Below are positions 4,735-5,868 of a DNA stretch of 5,868 nt, in pieces; positions within the stretch are counted from its first letter, which is position 1; every line of letters begins with the position of its first letter. The notes under the pieces are model-generated. The model did no database searches, was not told the DNA's origin, and saw only the letters and a list, made by a program, of their open reading frames with translations. The DNA is taken from contig JAEUIK010000695.1 in the NCBI GenBank assembly GCA_016793185.1, positions 1 to 5,868 of the forward strand, given 5' to 3'. The position numbers were made by a program, and so were the translations under genes. Source of the DNA: Planctomycetaceae bacterium. GTDB taxonomy: Bacteria; Planctomycetota; Planctomycetia; Pirellulales; JAEUIK01.

Positions 4735-5868
4735 CTATTTCGACAACCAGCGATTGGCCAGCTCGGTGGTCGCGGGATCGTCGTTGTCCCAGAGGTCGGC
4801 CAGGCTGCGGCGGATGCGGCGCTCAGCCGTGCGGAGGTAGTAGCGGCCCGCCGCGATTTCGCGCTCGCTGTGATCGGCATGGCCGTTGTGGCCGTGACCT
4901 GCGCCGTGTCCGTTGTGCCCGTCGTGTCCGTTGTGCCCGTCGTGTCCATGGGCCTGGGCGGTGATCATGGCATCGAGCCTGAGCAGCACGCAGGCCGAGG
5001 CGTAGAGCTCGATCGCGGCATCCGCGACGCGCCCGAGCTGGTACTGCCGATCCATGATCGACTCTTGGTAGCGCCGCAGCAGGCGTTCGACCTGCCCGCC
5101 GAAGTGTCCGATCAAGCGGCCCAGCCGCGCGGCTTCGTCGTCGAGGCTGGGGTTCCGGACCGGGACTTCCGGCGAGGTGAGCATCGATCCGACGCGGCGG
5201 GTGGCAAACCCCGAGAGCTTGCGGAAGTTTCCGATCGGATTGAAGAGCGCATCGAGGACCGACTTGAGGTCCAGGCCGACTTCGCGCATGCCGACGAGCG
5301 CCGAGAAGACGCGCATCACGTCGTTGGCCCCTTCGCCGATCATGTTGATCCGACCGTCGCGCATCATGCGTTCGAACGGCTCGTCGGTGAAGTAGGCCTT
5401 ACCGCCGTAGATCTGGATGGTGTCGTTGATGATGCGCCAGACCGTGTCGGTGGCAAAGACCTTGAGCATGGCCGTTTCGAGCATGTAATCTTCGGCGCCC
5501 GAATCGATCAACGCGGCGGTCTCGTAGGTCATGGCCTCCATGGCAAAGACGCCGGCCGCCATGTAGGCGAGCTTGTCCTTGACCAGTTCGAACGAGCCGA
5601 GCGTTTCGCCGAATTGCACGCGCCGGTCGGCATGGGCCGCGGCCCGGCCGAGGCAGAACTTGGCCGCTCCCGTGCAACTGGCCCCGAACGTGGTCCGGCC
5701 GAAGTCGAGCACCGTCAGGGCCACGCGCAGCCCCTTGCCCACCTCGCCCAGGATGTTCTCCTTGGGGACAAACATGTCGTGAAAGGCAAGCCGGGCGGTG
5801 GCGCTACCGCGGACGCCGCACTTGTCCATCCGCTTTTCCACTACCTCGAACCCCGGCGTGTCGGGCGT
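4735..5868 (-). CDS. Acyl-CoA dehydrogenase, VLCAD/ACAD9-like, N-terminus cut by right window edge
   Basis: The last 377 residues are visible and the reading frame is open to the window edge. The enzyme would oxidise acyl-CoA to trans-2-enoyl-CoA with FAD in fatty-acid beta-oxidation. Numbering from the first visible residue, the end of the middle beta-domain contains TPGFEVVEKRMDKCGVRGS (4-22) and FVPKENILGEVGKG (33-46), both hallmarks of the family. The helical C-terminal domain follows, with RRVQFGETLGSFELVKDKLA (82-101), the YGG motif (154-156) and MIGEGANDVMR (176-186), where Glu179 is the expected catalytic base. About 190 further residues follow, as in VLCAD and ACAD9, which have an extra helical C-terminal region. 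Inside this extension lies a histidine-rich insert at 307-333. The GTG at 5841 is internal (…FEVVEKR…), not the start. The gene is convergent with arfB. Confidence 0.93.
   Translation of the reverse strand, partial: TPDTPGFEVVEKRMDKCGVRGSATARLAFHDMFVPKENILGEVGKGLRVALTVLDFGRTTFGASCTGAAKFCLGRAAAHADRRVQFGETLGSFELVKDKLAYMAAGVFAMEAMTYETAALIDSGAEDYMLETAMLKVFATDTVWRIINDTIQIYGGKAYFTDEPFERMMRDGRINMIGEGANDVMRVFSALVGMREVGLDLKSVLDALFNPIGNFRKLSGFATRRVGSMLTSPEVPVRNPSLDDEAARLGRLIGHFGGQVERLLRRYQESIMDRQYQLGRVADAAIELYASACVLLRLDAMITAQAHGHDGHNGHDGHNGHGAGHGHNGHADHSEREIAAGRYYLRTAERRIRRSLADLWDNDDPATTELANRWLSK
4870..4950 (-). other. Histidine-rich low-complexity insert in the acyl-CoA dehydrogenase
   Basis: These bases encode 27 residues with ten His, built from HGH, HDG and HNG steps (HGHDGHNGHDGHNGHGAGHG, then HNGHADH). 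The insert sits between two predicted helices of the C-terminal extension (VLLRLDAMITAQA before, EREIAAGRYYLRTAERR after), so it probably forms an exposed loop. His-rich stretches often bind Zn, Ni, Cu or Co, but no metal role is known for this enzyme family. Repeat expansion with no function is also possible. Confidence 0.85.
4905..4947. repeat. 18-bp direct tandem repeat inside the His-rich region
   Basis: The unit CGTTGTGCCCGTCGTGTC occurs twice without change (4911-4928 and 4929-4946), with a partial copy (CGTGTC) just before. The 18-bp period keeps the frame and encodes HDGHNG on the minus strand. It probably arose by replication slippage and may vary in copy number between strains. Confidence 0.9.

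Noticed and set aside
5839..5841. GTG at 5841 as start of the acyl-CoA dehydrogenase.
   Set aside because: The conserved family sequence (PGFEV) continues upstream in frame to the window edge, so this GTG is an internal Val codon.

Overview
The window looks like chromosomal DNA from a GC-rich member of the Planctomycetota, probably Pirellulales-like. This is inferred from gene content and style, not from a marker gene. The pointers are a secreted PQQ-type propeller with a tryptophan-proline 'WPTFLGP' entry motif, a stand-alone sugar phosphate isomerase/epimerase-like TIM barrel, an exported TraB/GumN-family protein, a VLCAD-like acyl-CoA dehydrogenase, a CsrA with a long C-terminal extension, and mostly single-gene transcription units. 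No rRNA, tRNA, mobile element or CRISPR array is visible.

Layout from left to right. (1) Positions 1-285, minus strand: csrA, starting at 285 and running off the left edge. (2) Positions 286-655: a 370-bp divergent intergenic region, more AT-rich in its middle than the rest of the window. It holds a near-consensus sigma-54 promoter for csrA, a leader hairpin with GGA in its loop, an AT-rich IHF-like sequence, a 16-bp dyad, and a sigma-70-like promoter for the rightward gene. (3) Positions 656-1666, plus: an exported TraB/GumN/TIKI-family protein. (4) Positions 1857-2678, plus: a xylose isomerase-like TIM-barrel protein after a 190-bp gap with its own candidate promoter. (5) Positions 2722-4158, minus: a secreted eight-repeat PQQ-like beta-propeller, convergent with gene 4. 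(6) Positions 4262-4687, plus: arfB, a GGQ ribosome-rescue hydrolase, divergent from gene 5 across 103 bp. (7) Positions 4735-5868, minus: the C-terminal part of a VLCAD/ACAD9-like acyl-CoA dehydrogenase with a histidine-rich insert, cut by the right edge and convergent with arfB.

The genes do not form an obvious pathway. They mix post-transcriptional control (csrA), translation rescue (arfB), fatty-acid oxidation (acyl-CoA dehydrogenase), probable sugar metabolism (TIM barrel) and two exported proteins of unknown role. The most informative part is the csrA control region. Read on the minus strand it has, in order, a dyad about 130 bp upstream, a possible bend site, a -24/-12 promoter, and a roughly 44-nt leader with GGA motifs in a hairpin loop and over the Shine-Dalgarno. 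This suggests activator-dependent transcription combined with CsrA autoregulation. The other standout is the histidine-rich insert, encoded by an 18-bp tandem repeat, in the acyl-CoA dehydrogenase. I found no clear candidate for a wholly new multi-gene system.
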